Assembly (NCBI RefSeq): GCF_030316855.1
Contig: NZ_JASZYR010000011.1
Span: 114,803-178,802, forward strand
Length of the DNA: 64,000 bases
DNA from: Variovorax sp. J22P240
GTDB lineage: Bacteria > Pseudomonadota > Gammaproteobacteria > Burkholderiales > Burkholderiaceae_C
Reading direction: 5' to 3'
Shown: piece after piece, positions 15,814 to 24,459 of the stretch
How positions within the stretch are numbered: position 1 is the stretch's first letter
How the letters are laid out: every line of letters starts with the position of its first letter
Position numbers and translations under genes: made by a program
The notes under the pieces: generated by a model
Databases searched by the model: none
Told to the model about the DNA's origin: nothing
Seen by the model: the letters and a program-made list of their open reading frames with translations, nothing else

Positions 15814-17070
15814 ATGCCCATCCTCAACGCCTTCTACTCCCAGTCCGGCGGCGTCACCTCCGTGATCAACGCCTCGGCCTGCGGCGTGATCGAGACGGCG
15901 CGCCAGCATCCCGATCGCATCGGCAACGTGTACGCCGGCCGCAACGGCATCATCGGCGCGCTGACCGAGGAGCTGATCGACACCGGCCGCGAGTCGACCG
16001 AGGCGATCGCGGCCCTGCGCTCCACGCCCTCGGGTGCCTTCGGGTCGTGCCGCTACAAACTCAAGTCGCTCGAGAAGAACCGGCGCGAGTACGAGCGCCT
16101 GATCGAGGTCTTCAAGGCGCACGGCATCGGCTATTTCTTCTACAACGGCGGCGGCGATTCGGCAGACACCTGCTTCAAGGTAAGCCAGTTGTCGCAATCG
16201 CTGGGCTATCCGCTGCAGGCGATCCACGTGCCGAAGACCATCGACAACGACCTGCCGCTGACCGACTGCTGCCCCGGCTTCGGCTCGGTCGCGAAGTACG
16301 TGGCGGTGTCCACGCTCGAAGCCTCGCTGGACGTGCGCTCCATGGCGGCTACGTCGACCAAGGTGTTCGTGATCGAGGTGATGGGGCGCCATGCGGGCTG
16401 GATCGCTGCTGCCGGCGGGCTCGTGGCGGACCACGGCATTCCGGTCGTGATCCTGTTCCCGGAGATTCCCTTCGACCAGCCGGCCTTTCTCGCGCGAGTC
16501 GACGCGTTCGTGAAGTACCACGGCTATTGCACCGTGGTGGTGTCCGAAGGCTGCCATCACCCGGACGGCACCTTCCTCGCGGAGCAGGGCACCAAGGACG
16601 CCTTCGGTCACGCCCAGCTCGGCGGTGCGGCACCGGTGGTGGCGCAAATGGTCAAGGAGGCGCTGGGTTACAAGTTTCATTGGGCGGTGGCCGATTACCT
16701 CCAGCGTTCGGCGCGGCACATCGCATCGGCCACCGATGTGCGCCAGGCTTATGAACTCGGGCAACGCGCAGTCGAGCTCGCGCTCGAAGGCCGCAACTCG
16801 GTGATGCCGACAATCGACCGGACCTCCGACGAGCCCTATGCGTACAGCATCGGCACGGCGCCGCTCGATGCGGTGGCCAACGCCGAGAAGTTCATGCCGC
16901 GCGATTTCATTTCGGAGGATGGCTACGGCATCACGGACAAGTGCCGGCGCTATCTGCTGCCGCTGATCCAGGGCGAGGACTATCCGGCCTACCGCGACGG
17001 CCTGCCGGTCTACGTCACGCTGCAAAACATCGCGGTCGACAAGAAGCTGCCGGCCTTCGAGGTCAAGTGA
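15814..17070 (+). CDS. pfp: 6-phosphofructokinase, probably pyrophosphate-dependent
   Basis: A 418-residue phosphofructokinase. NGGGDSADT at 111-119 and PKTIDND at 140-146 are diagnostic: ATP enzymes have GGDGS and a Gly before TIDND, while pyrophosphate enzymes have a bulkier residue after the glycines and a lysine (Lys141 here). MGRHAGW binds fructose 6-phosphate. It would interconvert fructose 6-phosphate and fructose 1,6-bisphosphate reversibly with PPi, suiting both glycolysis and gluconeogenesis. The stop overlaps the start of the small cysteine-rich gene (TGATG). Dependence on PPi is inferred from motifs. Confidence 0.9.
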   Translation: MPILNAFYSQSGGVTSVINASACGVIETARQHPDRIGNVYAGRNGIIGALTEELIDTGRESTEAIAALRSTPSGAFGSCRYKLKSLEKNRREYERLIEVFKAHGIGYFFYNGGGDSADTCFKVSQLSQSLGYPLQAIHVPKTIDNDLPLTDCCPGFGSVAKYVAVSTLEASLDVRSMAATSTKVFVIEVMGRHAGWIAAAGGLVADHGIPVVILFPEIPFDQPAFLARVDAFVKYHGYCTVVVSEGCHHPDGTFLAEQGTKDAFGHAQLGGAAPVVAQMVKEALGYKFHWAVADYLQRSARHIASATDVRQAYELGQRAVELALEGRNSVMPTIDRTSDEPYAYSIGTAPLDAVANAEKFMPRDFISEDGYGITDKCRRYLLPLIQGEDYPAYRDGLPVYVTLQNIAVDKKLPAFEVK

Positions 17071-17291
17071 TGCGCGAAGTTGCAGGGCCTGATCCGTCCC
17101 GCTGCCCCCTGTGCGGCGAAACGAATCGCTGCGCGATGGAACTCGCGCGCGAGACCGGCCAGGCGCAGCCGCCGTGCTGGTGCATGGAAGCCGACTTCAG
17201 CGCCGATCTGCTCGCGCGGGTGCCTGCCGAGAAGCGCCGCCTCGCCTGCATCTGCGCGCGATGCGCTGCGCTGGCGGTGGTTCAGGACTGA
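17070..17291 (+). CDS. Small cysteine-rich CWC-type protein
   Basis: A 73-residue protein with cysteines in SRCPLCGETNRCAME, PPCWCMEADF and LACICARCAAL. The C-P-L-C, C-W-C and C-I-C-ARC pattern fits the cysteine-rich CWC family, probably a metal-binding module; function unknown. Its ATG overlaps the stop of the phosphofructokinase gene (TGATG), indicating coupled translation. Its last ten bases overlap the end of the convergent metallopeptidase gene. Too short to be obvious by coding statistics alone, but the motif pattern is convincing. Confidence 0.75.
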   Translation: MREVAGPDPSRCPLCGETNRCAMELARETGQAQPPCWCMEADFSADLLARVPAEKRRLACICARCAALAVVQD

Positions 17292-18604
17292 GAAGCCGGC
17301 GCCTGGACGGTATCCGGCGCATCCGCAGCCGACTCCGCAACCGGTTCTGGCGGCGCAGCCAGGTCGTTGTGCGACACCATCGCCGGCAGCCCGCCGCGCG
17401 CCCGCTGCTCGGTGATCACCTCGTGGATGAACTGCAGCTTGCCGACGGCGGCGCGCGGCAGGACGAAGGGGTAGTAGTCCGGCTGCCCCATGCTGCGCGA
17501 CAACTCGTTGAGTACGTTGGTGAGCCGCACCCAGCCGTTCAGGAAATCGAGGAATTTCCCCGCGTTGGGGTCTTCGGGCTGCCAGAGATCGGCCAGCTCG
17601 AAGAGATCGCTCGTGAGTTCGACGTTCTGCGCGTCGACCCCGAAGCTCATCGCCGTATCGGCCGTATCGGCCATGTGCAGGTAGTGCGCCCAGGTCTCGG
17701 CCCAGTCTTCCCAGGGGTGCGAACTGGCGTAGCTGGTCACGAAGCGGTTGGCCCAGTCCGGCGCAGGGCCGTTGTCGTAGTGGTTGCGCAGCGCCGTGGC
17801 GTAGTCGGCCCGCTCGTCGCCGAAAAGCTCGCGGAAGCTGTCGATCCACGGCGTCGGGAGGACCAGCAGGTCCCAGTAGTAGTGGCCGATCTCGTGTCGA
17901 AAGTGGCCGAGCAGCGTGCGATAGGGCTCGCGCATCTCCGCGCGGATGCGCTCGCGCACGGCGTCTTCGGCCTCCTCAGCGTTGAGCGTGATCACGCCCA
18001 TTTCGTGGCCGGTCATCACGTGCGGGCCACCGGGCATGTGGCTCAGGAAGTCGAAGGCCAGGCCGTGGACCGGATCGCTCAGGCGCGTCACCACCGGCAG
18101 GCCGAGGGCGAACAGCTGGGAGATCAGCCGCCGCTTCGCCAGTTCGAGGTTGCGCCACAGGTCGCCGTTGCTTGCGACGGAGAGGTCCGGGATGGTGCGC
18201 GTCACGCTGCATGAAATGCAGAGGCCGGGCACCAGGCCGTCGGTGTTGAAGCCGGGGTCGTCGCCTTCGCGCGGCGCGGGAACCATCCAGTTGCAGGCCG
18301 CCTCGGTCATCAGGTTGGCGCAGCGCCGGTATGCCTTGCCGTGGGTATCCCCGAACACGGTAAACGCGTCCGGCTCGGCGCCTTCGTGCGTGGCCGGCGC
18401 GAGCGGAACCACGCCCAGGCTTTCGACGACGTAGCCCAGTGGCGTCTGGCAGGCGAGGCACTGGCTGTTGCGCAGGAACACGGGGCGGCCGCACTGGCAC
18501 TGGTAGGCGCGGCTGACGCTGGGCGCTTGGAGCTCCGCAGCCAGGGACGGCGCGGGTTCGGCGGAGAAGGCGAGGTCTTCGTTGTTGTCGTTCTCGGGTT
18601 CCAT
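17282..18604 (-). CDS. Putative zinc-binding metallopeptidase
   Basis: A 440-residue cytoplasmic protein. Near the N-terminus CQCGR (36-40) and CLAC (49-52) look like a zinc ribbon, with further cysteines in PGLCISCSV. HEIGHYYWD at 237-245 is an HExxH zinc-peptidase motif, and WEDWAETWAHYLHM downstream is the likely third-ligand region. This is the layout of the family described as putative zinc-binding metallopeptidases, whose substrate is unknown. I chose MEPENDNNED as the start; an ATG at 18664 would add 20 residues. Its end overlaps the CWC gene in the opposite direction, and its start faces the MFS gene. Confidence 0.85.
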   Translation of the reverse strand: MEPENDNNEDLAFSAEPAPSLAAELQAPSVSRAYQCQCGRPVFLRNSQCLACQTPLGYVVESLGVVPLAPATHEGAEPDAFTVFGDTHGKAYRRCANLMTEAACNWMVPAPREGDDPGFNTDGLVPGLCISCSVTRTIPDLSVASNGDLWRNLELAKRRLISQLFALGLPVVTRLSDPVHGLAFDFLSHMPGGPHVMTGHEMGVITLNAEEAEDAVRERIRAEMREPYRTLLGHFRHEIGHYYWDLLVLPTPWIDSFRELFGDERADYATALRNHYDNGPAPDWANRFVTSYASSHPWEDWAETWAHYLHMADTADTAMSFGVDAQNVELTSDLFELADLWQPEDPNAGKFLDFLNGWVRLTNVLNELSRSMGQPDYYPFVLPRAAVGKLQFIHEVITEQRARGGLPAMVSHNDLAAPPEPVAESAADAPDTVQAPASQS

Positions 18605-18723
18605 GGCGGCAGATCTCTTGTCAAAGTCGGGACGACGCGAACTCATTGTGGACGCGAGCGACATGCCGATGCGGTGCTCAAACGCCCGTATCCTTGTAGG
18701 ACGGCCCGAGCCGGTTCCGCCCC

Positions 18724-20211
18724 ATGAACAATCCTCCCGTGCAATCCCTCAGCAGCCGCTATGGCGAGCGCTACCGCTGGCTTCTGCTGTTTTCCGTGAT
18801 GGTGGGCGTGATGGCCTCGATCATGTCATCGACCATCGTCAACGTCGCGATACCCGGCATGAGTCACCACTTCGCGCTGGGGCAGGAGCGGGCGCAGTGG
18901 GTGAGCTCGGGCTTCATGGTCGCGATGACCGTGTCGATGCTCACCACGCCCTGGCTGCTGTCGCGCTACGGCTACCGGCGCACTTACATCGGCACCATGG
19001 TGCTGCTGCTGGTGGGCGGTCTGATGGGCGGACTGGCGAACAACTTCTCGCTGGTGCTGATCGCGCGGGTGGCCGAAGGGCTCGCGGCGGGCGTCGTGCA
19101 GCCGATCCCGGCCATCATCATCCTGCGCGCCTTCGAGCCGCACGAGCAGGGCCGCGCCAGCGGGATCTTCGGCATGGGGGTCGTGCTGGCGCCGGCCATC
19201 GGTCCGAGCATCGGCGGGGTGCTGGTCGACCTGTTCGGCTGGCGCTCGATCTTCTTCATGGTGGTGCCGTTCTGCCTGAGCTCGATCTGGCTGGCCTTCA
19301 AGTTCGTGCCGACCACCGCGCCGGGCGGCGTGGTGGCCGCCCGCAGCGGTGGGCTGGACTGGCGCGGGCTGACGCTCGGCACGGTCGGCACGTTGTGTCT
19401 TCTCAACGGGCTGGTGGAACTGCGCGGCGATTCGCCATGGCAGGCTGTCGCGCTGCTGGCTGCGGCGGCCATCGCGTTCGCCGCCTTCATCGCGTGGCAG
19501 AAGCGTCTCGCGACGACGGGCGGCCTGCCGCTGATGAACCTGGCGCTGTTCAAGTACCGGCAGTTCGCGATGGGCAGCGTGGTGGCCTTCATCTACGGCA
19601 CGGCGCTTTTCGGCTCGACCTACCTGCTGCCGGTCTACATGCAGGTCGGGCTGCATCTGTCGGCCTCGCACGTCGGCACGATCCTGTTGCCGGCGGGCAT
19701 CGTACTGGCGTTGACGATCGCGGGCGTCGGGCGGCTGGCCGACAAGCATCCGACCTACCTGCTGGTCTGCACTGGCCTAGGGCTGCTGGCGGCCTCCTTC
19801 GCGCTGATGATGGTTCTGCGCATCGACAGTGCCCTCTGGCTGCTGGTGGTGTTCGCAATCGTGGGGCGGGTGGGGCTGGGCTTCATCCTGCCCTCGCTCA
19901 ATCTGGGCTCGATGCGGCCGCTGGCCAAGCCGCTGATTCCGCAAGGCGCGAGCGCCATCAATTTCCTGCGCATGCTTGGCGGCGCCGCCGGGGTGAGCCT
20001 CTGCGCGATCGTGCTCGAATGGCGCTTGGCGGCGCACGGGGACTCGCTGGCCAACGTGGCCACCAGCCCTGCACGGATCGCCGCGTTCGACGAAGTGTTC
20101 GCCATGCTGGCGGCTCTGTGCGCTCTGGCGATCTGCGCGGCATGGCAGCTGCGGGAGAAGGCCCCGAACAACCGTGACGCCCCCCCGTCGATTAACCTCG
20201 ACCCAAATTGA
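18724..20211 (+). CDS. MFS transporter, DHA2 (EmrB/QacA-like) family
   Basis: A 495-residue inner-membrane protein with about 14 predicted helices, the count for drug:proton antiporters of the DHA2 type. Clear are SSTIVNVAIPGM (helix 1 end), WVSSGFMVAMTVSMLTTPWL, the motif A-like LLSRYGYRRTYIGTM, and the motif C-like GMGVVLAPAIGPSIGGVLVD. It would export a hydrophobic or cationic compound using the proton gradient; no membrane-fusion partner is adjacent, so it may act alone. It is divergent from the metallopeptidase gene across about 120 bases where I see no strong signal. Confidence 0.9.
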   Translation: MNNPPVQSLSSRYGERYRWLLLFSVMVGVMASIMSSTIVNVAIPGMSHHFALGQERAQWVSSGFMVAMTVSMLTTPWLLSRYGYRRTYIGTMVLLLVGGLMGGLANNFSLVLIARVAEGLAAGVVQPIPAIIILRAFEPHEQGRASGIFGMGVVLAPAIGPSIGGVLVDLFGWRSIFFMVVPFCLSSIWLAFKFVPTTAPGGVVAARSGGLDWRGLTLGTVGTLCLLNGLVELRGDSPWQAVALLAAAAIAFAAFIAWQKRLATTGGLPLMNLALFKYRQFAMGSVVAFIYGTALFGSTYLLPVYMQVGLHLSASHVGTILLPAGIVLALTIAGVGRLADKHPTYLLVCTGLGLLAASFALMMVLRIDSALWLLVVFAIVGRVGLGFILPSLNLGSMRPLAKPLIPQGASAINFLRMLGGAAGVSLCAIVLEWRLAAHGDSLANVATSPARIAAFDEVFAMLAALCALAICAAWQLREKAPNNRDAPPSINLDPN

Positions 20212-20256
20212 CCACCATCCCATTCACCGGCCGCGCAAGGCGCACCGCCCCCGCAG

Positions 20257-20349
20257 GCTCCCGCGGAACCGGCTCCGCCGGGCCGCCGGGAGCACCCCCT
20301 GCAAGGGGGTTGAGAGCGACACGAAGTGCGCGAGCCTGGGGGTAAGCCT
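20257..20349 (+). repeat. Intergenic hairpin repeat, copy B
   Basis: Outer arms GCTCCCG (20257-20263) and CGGGAGC (20287-20293) enclose CGGAACCGGCTCCGCCGGGC; a CCCCCTGCAAGGGGG hairpin and the conserved tail ACACGAAGTGCGCGAGCCTG follow. The final GGGGG with TAAGCC leads straight into the ATG of the amidotransferase gene, so this copy forms that gene's leader and probably its ribosome-binding site. It fills most of the gap after the MFS gene. Confidence 0.85.
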
Positions 20350-21114
20350 ATGTGCCAGCTTCTGGGAATGAATTGCAACACGCCGACCGACGTGACCTTC
20401 AGCTTCACGGGGTTCGCGCAGCGGGGCGGTCGCACAGACCACCATGCCGACGGCTGGGGCATCGCCTTCTTCGAGGACCGCGGCCTGCGGCATTTCGTCG
20501 ACCACCAGCCGGCGTGCGAGTCACCGGTGGCGGAACTGATCCGGCGCTATCCGATCCAGAGCCGCAACGTCATCGCGCACATCCGCAAGGCGACGCAGGG
20601 CGCGATCAACCTGCAGAACTGCCATCCCTTCGTGCGCGAGCTGTGGGGCCGCTACTGGGTGTTCGCGCACAACGGCGACCTCAAGGACTTCCGGCCGCGC
20701 CTCCACGGCAACTTCCATCCGGTAGGCAGCACCGACAGCGAACACGCCTTCTGCTGGATCATGCAGGAGCTGGCCAAGTCCCACGCGGACGTGCCGAGCG
20801 TCGATGAACTCACGCTCACGCTGCGCGAGCTGGCACCCCGTCTGGCTGCGCAGGGCACCTTCAATTTCATGCTGTCGAACGGGCAGGCCTTGTGGGCGCA
20901 CGCATCGACGCATCTCTGGTACGTGGAGCGCAAGCATCCCTTCGTGACGGCCGAGCTGTCCGACGAGGACCTCAGCATCGACTTCGCTCAGCACACCACG
21001 CCGAACGATCGGGTCGCCGTGGTGGTGACGGCGCCACTGACCACGAACGAGACCTGGACGGCCTTCGCGCCGCAGGAGCTGGCGGTGTTCGTGGACGGGC
21101 GGCGCAACGGCTGA
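20350..21114 (+). CDS. Class II glutamine amidotransferase (YafJ-like)
   Basis: A 254-residue N-terminal-nucleophile amidotransferase. Cys2 of MCQLLGMNC becomes the catalytic N-terminus after Met removal. Further signatures are RTDHHADGWGIAFFED, IAHIRKATQGAINLQNCHPF, WVFAHNGDL and the DSEHAFCWIM segment. Such stand-alone domains release ammonia from glutamine or act on gamma-glutamyl compounds; the acceptor is unknown. The need for Cys at position 2 fixes the start exactly, and the start is preceded by GGGGG seven bases away, both within or next to repeat copy B. The gene stands alone. Confidence 0.92.
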   Translation: MCQLLGMNCNTPTDVTFSFTGFAQRGGRTDHHADGWGIAFFEDRGLRHFVDHQPACESPVAELIRRYPIQSRNVIAHIRKATQGAINLQNCHPFVRELWGRYWVFAHNGDLKDFRPRLHGNFHPVGSTDSEHAFCWIMQELAKSHADVPSVDELTLTLRELAPRLAAQGTFNFMLSNGQALWAHASTHLWYVERKHPFVTAELSDEDLSIDFAQHTTPNDRVAVVVTAPLTTNETWTAFAPQELAVFVDGRRNG

Positions 21115-21212
21115 GCCCCCGCCAGCCTCGCCACAGGGGCGCTGTTTGACTTGAAAACAACGCGGCGGACTCTTTTCGAGCGCTTGAGAACCTTCGCCTG
21201 CATGCGGACGAA

Positions 21213-21232
21213 GATAATAACCATTCTCATTC
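21213..21232 (+). promoter_or_regulatory. Fur-box-like site upstream of the TonB receptor
   Basis: GATAATAACCATTCTCATTC lies 23-42 bases upstream of the receptor ATG. It reads as hexamers GATAAT-AACCAT-TCTCAT and matches the 19-base Fur consensus at about 12 positions. Placement just before a siderophore receptor gene supports iron repression by Fur, which is encoded at 49.1 kb. Confidence 0.6.
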
Positions 21233-21254
21233 CCGTTCAAAAAAAGAGCCTCCC

Positions 21255-23477
21255 ATGCGTTCAGTCCGCTTTCCCCTTCGCCCCGTCACCCTCGCCACCG
21301 CCCTCGCGCTGCAGGCCCTGATCGCGACGGCGCAAACGACACCGGCCGCACCCGCCGAAGCGGGCGGCGGCACCTTGTCCACCGTGACGGTCGAAGCCAG
21401 CGCGGACGCGTCCGCAGCCGGCCTGACGAAGCCCTTCGCGGGCGGACAAGTGGCGCGCGGCGGGCGCATCGGGATTCTGGGCACGCTCGACAACATGGAT
21501 TCGCCCTTCAGCGCGACGACCTACACCAACGAACTGATCCAGAACCAGCAGGCCCGCAGCGTGGGCGACGTGCTGCTCAACGACCCCTCCGTGCGCGTGG
21601 CGCGCGGTTTCGGCAACTTCCAGGAGACGTACTTCATCCGCGGCTTCCTGCTGGGTTCCGACAGCATTGCGTACAACGGCATCTACAGCCTGCTGCCGCG
21701 CCAATACATCTCGTCTGAACTGTTCGAGCGAGTGGAAGTGCTTCGCGGCCCCAGTGCTTTCCTGAACGGCTCGGCCCCAGGAGGCGACGGCATCGGCGGC
21801 TCGGTCAACCTGCTGCCCAAGCGCGCCGGCAACGAACCCCTCACGCAACTCACGCTCGGAGGCTCCACCGGCTCGCAGTTCTACGGTGCGGCCGACATCG
21901 CGCGCCGGTTCGGACCTGACGACAGCGTAGGCATCCGCGTCAACGCGGCCCGTCGGGACGGCGGCACGGGCGTCGACCACGAAAACGTGGAACTCGACGT
22001 GGCATCCGTCGGACTCGACTGGCGCAGCCGGAACGCCCGGCTCTCGGCCGACATCGGCTACCAGGACCATCGCCTGAGCCAGACGCGCACCAACGTCGCG
22101 CTGGCGAGCAACCTCGTCCTGGTGCCATCGGCGCCGGATGCCAAGACCAACTGGGCGCAGCCCTGGACCTATTCGAACGAACGCGACACCTTCGGCACCG
22201 TGCGGGGCGAGTACGACTTCAGCGACAACGTCACCGGCTGGTTCGCCGCTGGCGCGCGCAGCGGCAGCGAAGCCAATTCGCTCGCCAACATCACGGTGGA
22301 CAACGCACTCACCGGCGCCGGCACCACGTACCGGTTCGACAACACGGCGGATGAGGACGTGAAGGCCGCGCAGGTGGGCGTGCGCGGCACGGTCAGGACG
22401 GGCTCGGTCAAGCACACGCTGGTGGCCGGCTACGACTACTTCAATTCGGAGCGCAAGAACGCCTATCGCTTCGACTTCCTCAATACCCAGGCCACGAATC
22501 TCTACAACCCCGTCTATTCGCCGCTGCCCGCGTTCGGCCCCTTCGCATTCGGCGGCAACGACCTGGCCAACCCGGCGCTCACGCAGGAGAAGCGGCTGAC
22601 GAGCTACGTCGTCGGCGACACCATGGGCTTCATGGACGACACCTTGCTGTTCACGCTGGGAGCACGTCGCCAGACCCTCAGGATCGACAACTTCGCCTAC
22701 GACACCGGCGTGCGCTCGGGCGGCAACGACGAGAGCCATACCAGCCCCGCCGCGGGCCTCGTCTTCAAGGTCACCAAGGAAGTGTCCGCCTACGGGAACT
22801 ACGTCGAGAACCTCGCCCCGGGCGAAACCGCGCCCGCGCAGGTCGGCGGACTTCCGGTGGTCAACGTGGGCGAGACGCTGCAGCCCTATGTCGCGAAACA
22901 GAAGGAGATCGGCGTCAAGTACGAAAGCGCCGGGCTCGGCGCCACGGCCGCCCTGTTCTCGATCGAGAAGCCGCGCGCCTTGCGCAATGCGGCCGGATTC
23001 TTCGTGGCGGAAGGCCAGGACCGCCACCAGGGTCTCGAACTCAATGTCTTCGGCGAACCGATCAAGGGCTTCCGCATCTTGGGCGGGGTGACCTTCCTCA
23101 ATGCCGAGCAACGAAACACCGGCAACATCGCGACCAACGGCAACAAGGTCATCGGCGTGCCGAACCAGCAAGGCACCATCGGGGTGGAATGGGACGTGCC
23201 GGGCGTGCCGGGCCTCACGCTCGACGGCCGCGTCATCGCGACCGGCGCCAGCTACGCGGATGATCTGAACACCTTGCGCGTTCCCGGCTGGGGGCGCCTG
23301 GACATCGGCGCGCGCTACGTCACGGAAGTGTCGGGCAAGCTGCTGACGGTGCGAGGCCGCATCAACAACGTGGCGGATCGCAACTACTGGGCATCGGTGG
23401 GTGGCTATCCGGGCGCCGGCTACCTCGTGCTCGGCAACCCGCTCACCTTCACTTTGACGGCTTCCGTCGAATTCTGA
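21255..23477 (+). CDS. TonB-dependent siderophore receptor
   Basis: A 740-residue outer-membrane protein. A signal peptide covers about residues 1-26 (ALALQALIATAQ). The plug domain contains RSVGDVLLNDPSVRV, FIRGF and RVEVLRGPSAFLNGSAPGGD with IGGSVNLLPKRA. The remaining ~520 residues form the 22-stranded barrel, and the protein ends in Phe (TASVEF) as outer-membrane barrels do. GLTKPFAGGQVARGGRIGIL after the signal region resembles ferrichrome/pyoverdine-type receptors, but the ligand cannot be named. Import would be driven by TonB-ExbB-ExbD. A Fur-like box lies just upstream. Confidence 0.93.
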   Translation: MRSVRFPLRPVTLATALALQALIATAQTTPAAPAEAGGGTLSTVTVEASADASAAGLTKPFAGGQVARGGRIGILGTLDNMDSPFSATTYTNELIQNQQARSVGDVLLNDPSVRVARGFGNFQETYFIRGFLLGSDSIAYNGIYSLLPRQYISSELFERVEVLRGPSAFLNGSAPGGDGIGGSVNLLPKRAGNEPLTQLTLGGSTGSQFYGAADIARRFGPDDSVGIRVNAARRDGGTGVDHENVELDVASVGLDWRSRNARLSADIGYQDHRLSQTRTNVALASNLVLVPSAPDAKTNWAQPWTYSNERDTFGTVRGEYDFSDNVTGWFAAGARSGSEANSLANITVDNALTGAGTTYRFDNTADEDVKAAQVGVRGTVRTGSVKHTLVAGYDYFNSERKNAYRFDFLNTQATNLYNPVYSPLPAFGPFAFGGNDLANPALTQEKRLTSYVVGDTMGFMDDTLLFTLGARRQTLRIDNFAYDTGVRSGGNDESHTSPAAGLVFKVTKEVSAYGNYVENLAPGETAPAQVGGLPVVNVGETLQPYVAKQKEIGVKYESAGLGATAALFSIEKPRALRNAAGFFVAEGQDRHQGLELNVFGEPIKGFRILGGVTFLNAEQRNTGNIATNGNKVIGVPNQQGTIGVEWDVPGVPGLTLDGRVIATGASYADDLNTLRVPGWGRLDIGARYVTEVSGKLLTVRGRINNVADRNYWASVGGYPGAGYLVLGNPLTFTLTASVEF

Positions 23478-23507
23478 TGATGCTGGCGGCGGGTCCGTCC
23501 GTACCCG

Positions 23508-24458
23508 TCAAGCCGTCTTCAACAGCGCTTCCAGCGCATCGATGAACATGGCCGGCACGTCGAAGCCGGTCTGTTCGGTGATCTCCTGAAAGCAGGTCGG
23601 GCTGGTGACGTTGATTTCGGTCAGCGAGCCGCCGATTACGTCCAGGCCGATCAGCAGCAGGCCGCGCGCACTCAGCACCGGGCCAATGGCCTCGGCGATC
23701 TTGCGGTCCTGCTCGGTCAGCGGCTGGGCCACGCCCTTGCCGCCCGCCGCGAGATTGCCACGGACCTCCGTGCCTTGCGGGATGCGCGCGAGGCTGTAGG
23801 GCACCGGCTGGCCGCCGATCACCAGAACGCGCTTGTCGCCTTGCGAGATCTCCGGCACGAAGCGCTGCACCATGATCGTCTCGGCGCCGTTCTTGTTGAG
23901 CGTCTCGACGATCGAGCCGAGGTTCAACGCATCGGCCTTCACGCGGAAGATGCCCATGCCGCCCATGCCGTCGAGCGGCTTCAGGATGATGTCCTGGTGC
24001 TCGGCGTGGAAGGCGCGCACGGCGGCCGCATCGCGCGTCACCAGCGTGGGTGTGGTGAACTCCGCGAACTCCATGATCGCGAGCTTCTCCGGATGGTCGC
24101 GCAGGGCCCGCGGCTTGTTCACCACGCGGGCGCCTTCGCGCTCGGCCTGCTCCAGCAGGTGCGTCGCGTAGATGTACTCGGCGTCGAAAGGCGGGTCCTT
24201 GCGCATCAGGACGACGTCGAACTCACGCAGAGGGCGCTCCAGGATCGCGGCTTCGCTGAACCAGACATCCGGATCACCCGTTAGCGTGATGGCGCGCGAC
24301 CTGGCGGTGACCGGACGGCCGCGTTGCCAGCCCAGATCGCGAGGCTCGCACGCAGAGAGGGTGTGGCCGCGGCGCTGCGCCTCCCGCATCATCGAGAAGG
24401 TCGTGTCCTTGTAGATCTTGAAGTGCTCGAGCGGGTCGGCAACGAAGAGGATGTGCAT
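23508..24458 (-). CDS. gshB: Glutathione synthetase
   Basis: A 316-residue ATP-grasp ligase that joins gamma-glutamylcysteine and glycine; E. coli GshB is 316 residues. The opening MHILFVADPLEHFKIYKDTT, then VLMRKDPPFDAEYIYATHLL, ILKPLDGMGGMGIFRV and the ATP-site end ITEINVTSPTCFQEI-like segment (LTEINVTSPTCFQEI) are characteristic. The ATG follows the stop of the benzoate-transporter-like gene with one base between, without a Shine-Dalgarno, so translation is probably coupled. It is the last gene of a run that also contains gshA, proA and kup. Confidence 0.97.
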   Translation of the reverse strand: MHILFVADPLEHFKIYKDTTFSMMREAQRRGHTLSACEPRDLGWQRGRPVTARSRAITLTGDPDVWFSEAAILERPLREFDVVLMRKDPPFDAEYIYATHLLEQAEREGARVVNKPRALRDHPEKLAIMEFAEFTTPTLVTRDAAAVRAFHAEHQDIILKPLDGMGGMGIFRVKADALNLGSIVETLNKNGAETIMVQRFVPEISQGDKRVLVIGGQPVPYSLARIPQGTEVRGNLAAGGKGVAQPLTEQDRKIAEAIGPVLSARGLLLIGLDVIGGSLTEINVTSPTCFQEITEQTGFDVPAMFIDALEALLKTA

Positions 24459-24459
24459 T

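Noticed and set aside
14497..17025. 842-codon open frame on the minus strand
   Set aside because: Antisense to the acyl-CoA dehydrogenase and phosphofructokinase genes, crossing their boundary; not protein-like.
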